From Candidatus Omnitrophota bacterium (GTDB lineage: Bacteria > NPL-UPA2 > BS750m-G34), in NCBI GenBank assembly GCA_030640045.1, contig DAOWKF010000093.1:1-5908 (forward strand): 5,908 nt of DNA, given 5' to 3'. Positions 5,772 through 5,908 of the stretch are shown here, one piece after another (position 1 is the first letter of the stretch; each line of letters opens with the position of its first letter). The notes below the pieces were generated by a model that was given only the letters and a program-made list of their open reading frames with translations, had not been told where the DNA came from and did no database searches. A program made the translations under genes and the position numbers.

Positions 5772-5908
5772 TCAATCAATATTTAGTAATGAATCAATAT
5801 ACTCCTCCGGATCAAAATCTACCAAATCTTCTATTCCTTCTCCCACGCCAACGAGCTTAACAGGCACGCCTAATTCACTCTCAAGGCTCAATATTGCCCC
5901 ACCTTTTG
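5772..5908 (-). CDS. ftsY: Signal recognition particle receptor FtsY, C-terminal 44 residues (rest lies beyond the right edge)
   Basis: The minus strand is open from the window edge to TGA at 5772-5774 and encodes the last 44 residues. It begins KGGAILSLESELGVPVKLVG and continues GVGEGIEDLVDFDPEEYIDS to the end LLNID. This matches the end of the FtsY NG GTPase domain: the conserved KGG of the (D)GTAKGG motif, the P-V-K...GVGE segment and the DL.DFDPEEYID.LL tail. FtsY is the membrane-associated GTPase that receives ribosome-SRP complexes at the translocon. The Ffh protein shares this fold but ends in an M domain, and FlhF is more divergent, so FtsY is preferred. GTP-binding motifs G1-G4 lie outside the window and cannot be checked. 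The same strand continues into rny after a 96-bp gap with its own promoter. Confidence 0.92.
   Translation of the reverse strand, partial: KGGAILSLESELGVPVKLVGVGEGIEDLVDFDPEEYIDSLLNID

Noticed and set aside
5545..5775. Minus-strand 76-codon frame overlapping the rny start and the ftsY-rny gap.
   Set aside because: It runs out of frame through the rny N-terminus, spans the rny promoter and has no recognisable domain.

Overview
The window reads almost entirely on the minus strand. From right to left it holds the 3' end of ftsY, then a tightly packed housekeeping unit rny - ymdB - xseA - xseB - ispA-like - S4-less tlyA, and finally, across an 87-bp gap, the 5' part of a DUF1016/YhcG-type (PDDEXK nuclease family) gene that runs off the left edge. 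No RNA gene, CRISPR array, insertion sequence or convincing terminator is visible. No gap between genes exceeds 100 bp.

Layout. ftsY (SRP receptor) ends at 5772. The 96-bp gap that follows contains a textbook vegetative promoter (TTGACA - 17 nt - TATAAT) on the minus strand, a near-perfect AT-rich dyad over the -10 and predicted start point, and a strong AAAGGAGGT Shine-Dalgarno ahead of rny. From rny to tlyA the genes overlap (4, 14, 35 and 16 nt) or lie 11 nt apart, so they very likely form one transcription unit with coupled translation. The unit combines RNA turnover (membrane RNase Y and the phosphodiesterase YmdB), DNA repair (both subunits of exonuclease VII), isoprenoid synthesis (a short-chain prenyl diphosphate synthase) and rRNA modification (a TlyA-family methyltransferase). 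The order xseA-xseB-ispA-...-tlyA is a familiar bacterial cluster, and rny-ymdB adjacency is known from Bacillus. Here the two are fused into one run, and no dxs lies between ispA and tlyA.

Organism. The content is bacterial chromosomal. GC is moderate in the core (32 of 60 bases in 4741-4800 by hand count) and low at the left end (18 of 60 in 61-120). Full-length RNase Y, YmdB and the fused order suggest a Bacillota-like lineage or an uncultivated phylum such as Omnitrophota. This placement is weak inference.

Most notable points. The TlyA homologue lacks the S4 RNA-binding domain, yet its proposed catalytic tetrad keeps its spacing. The prenyl synthase lacks roughly 25 residues just after the second aspartate-rich motif, where the family has a conserved lysine-containing block. 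The DUF1016 gene is AT-rich compared with its neighbours and carries a perfect 11-bp GC-rich inverted repeat. I found no clearly new multi-gene system; the left edge is where an accessory or defence locus could begin.
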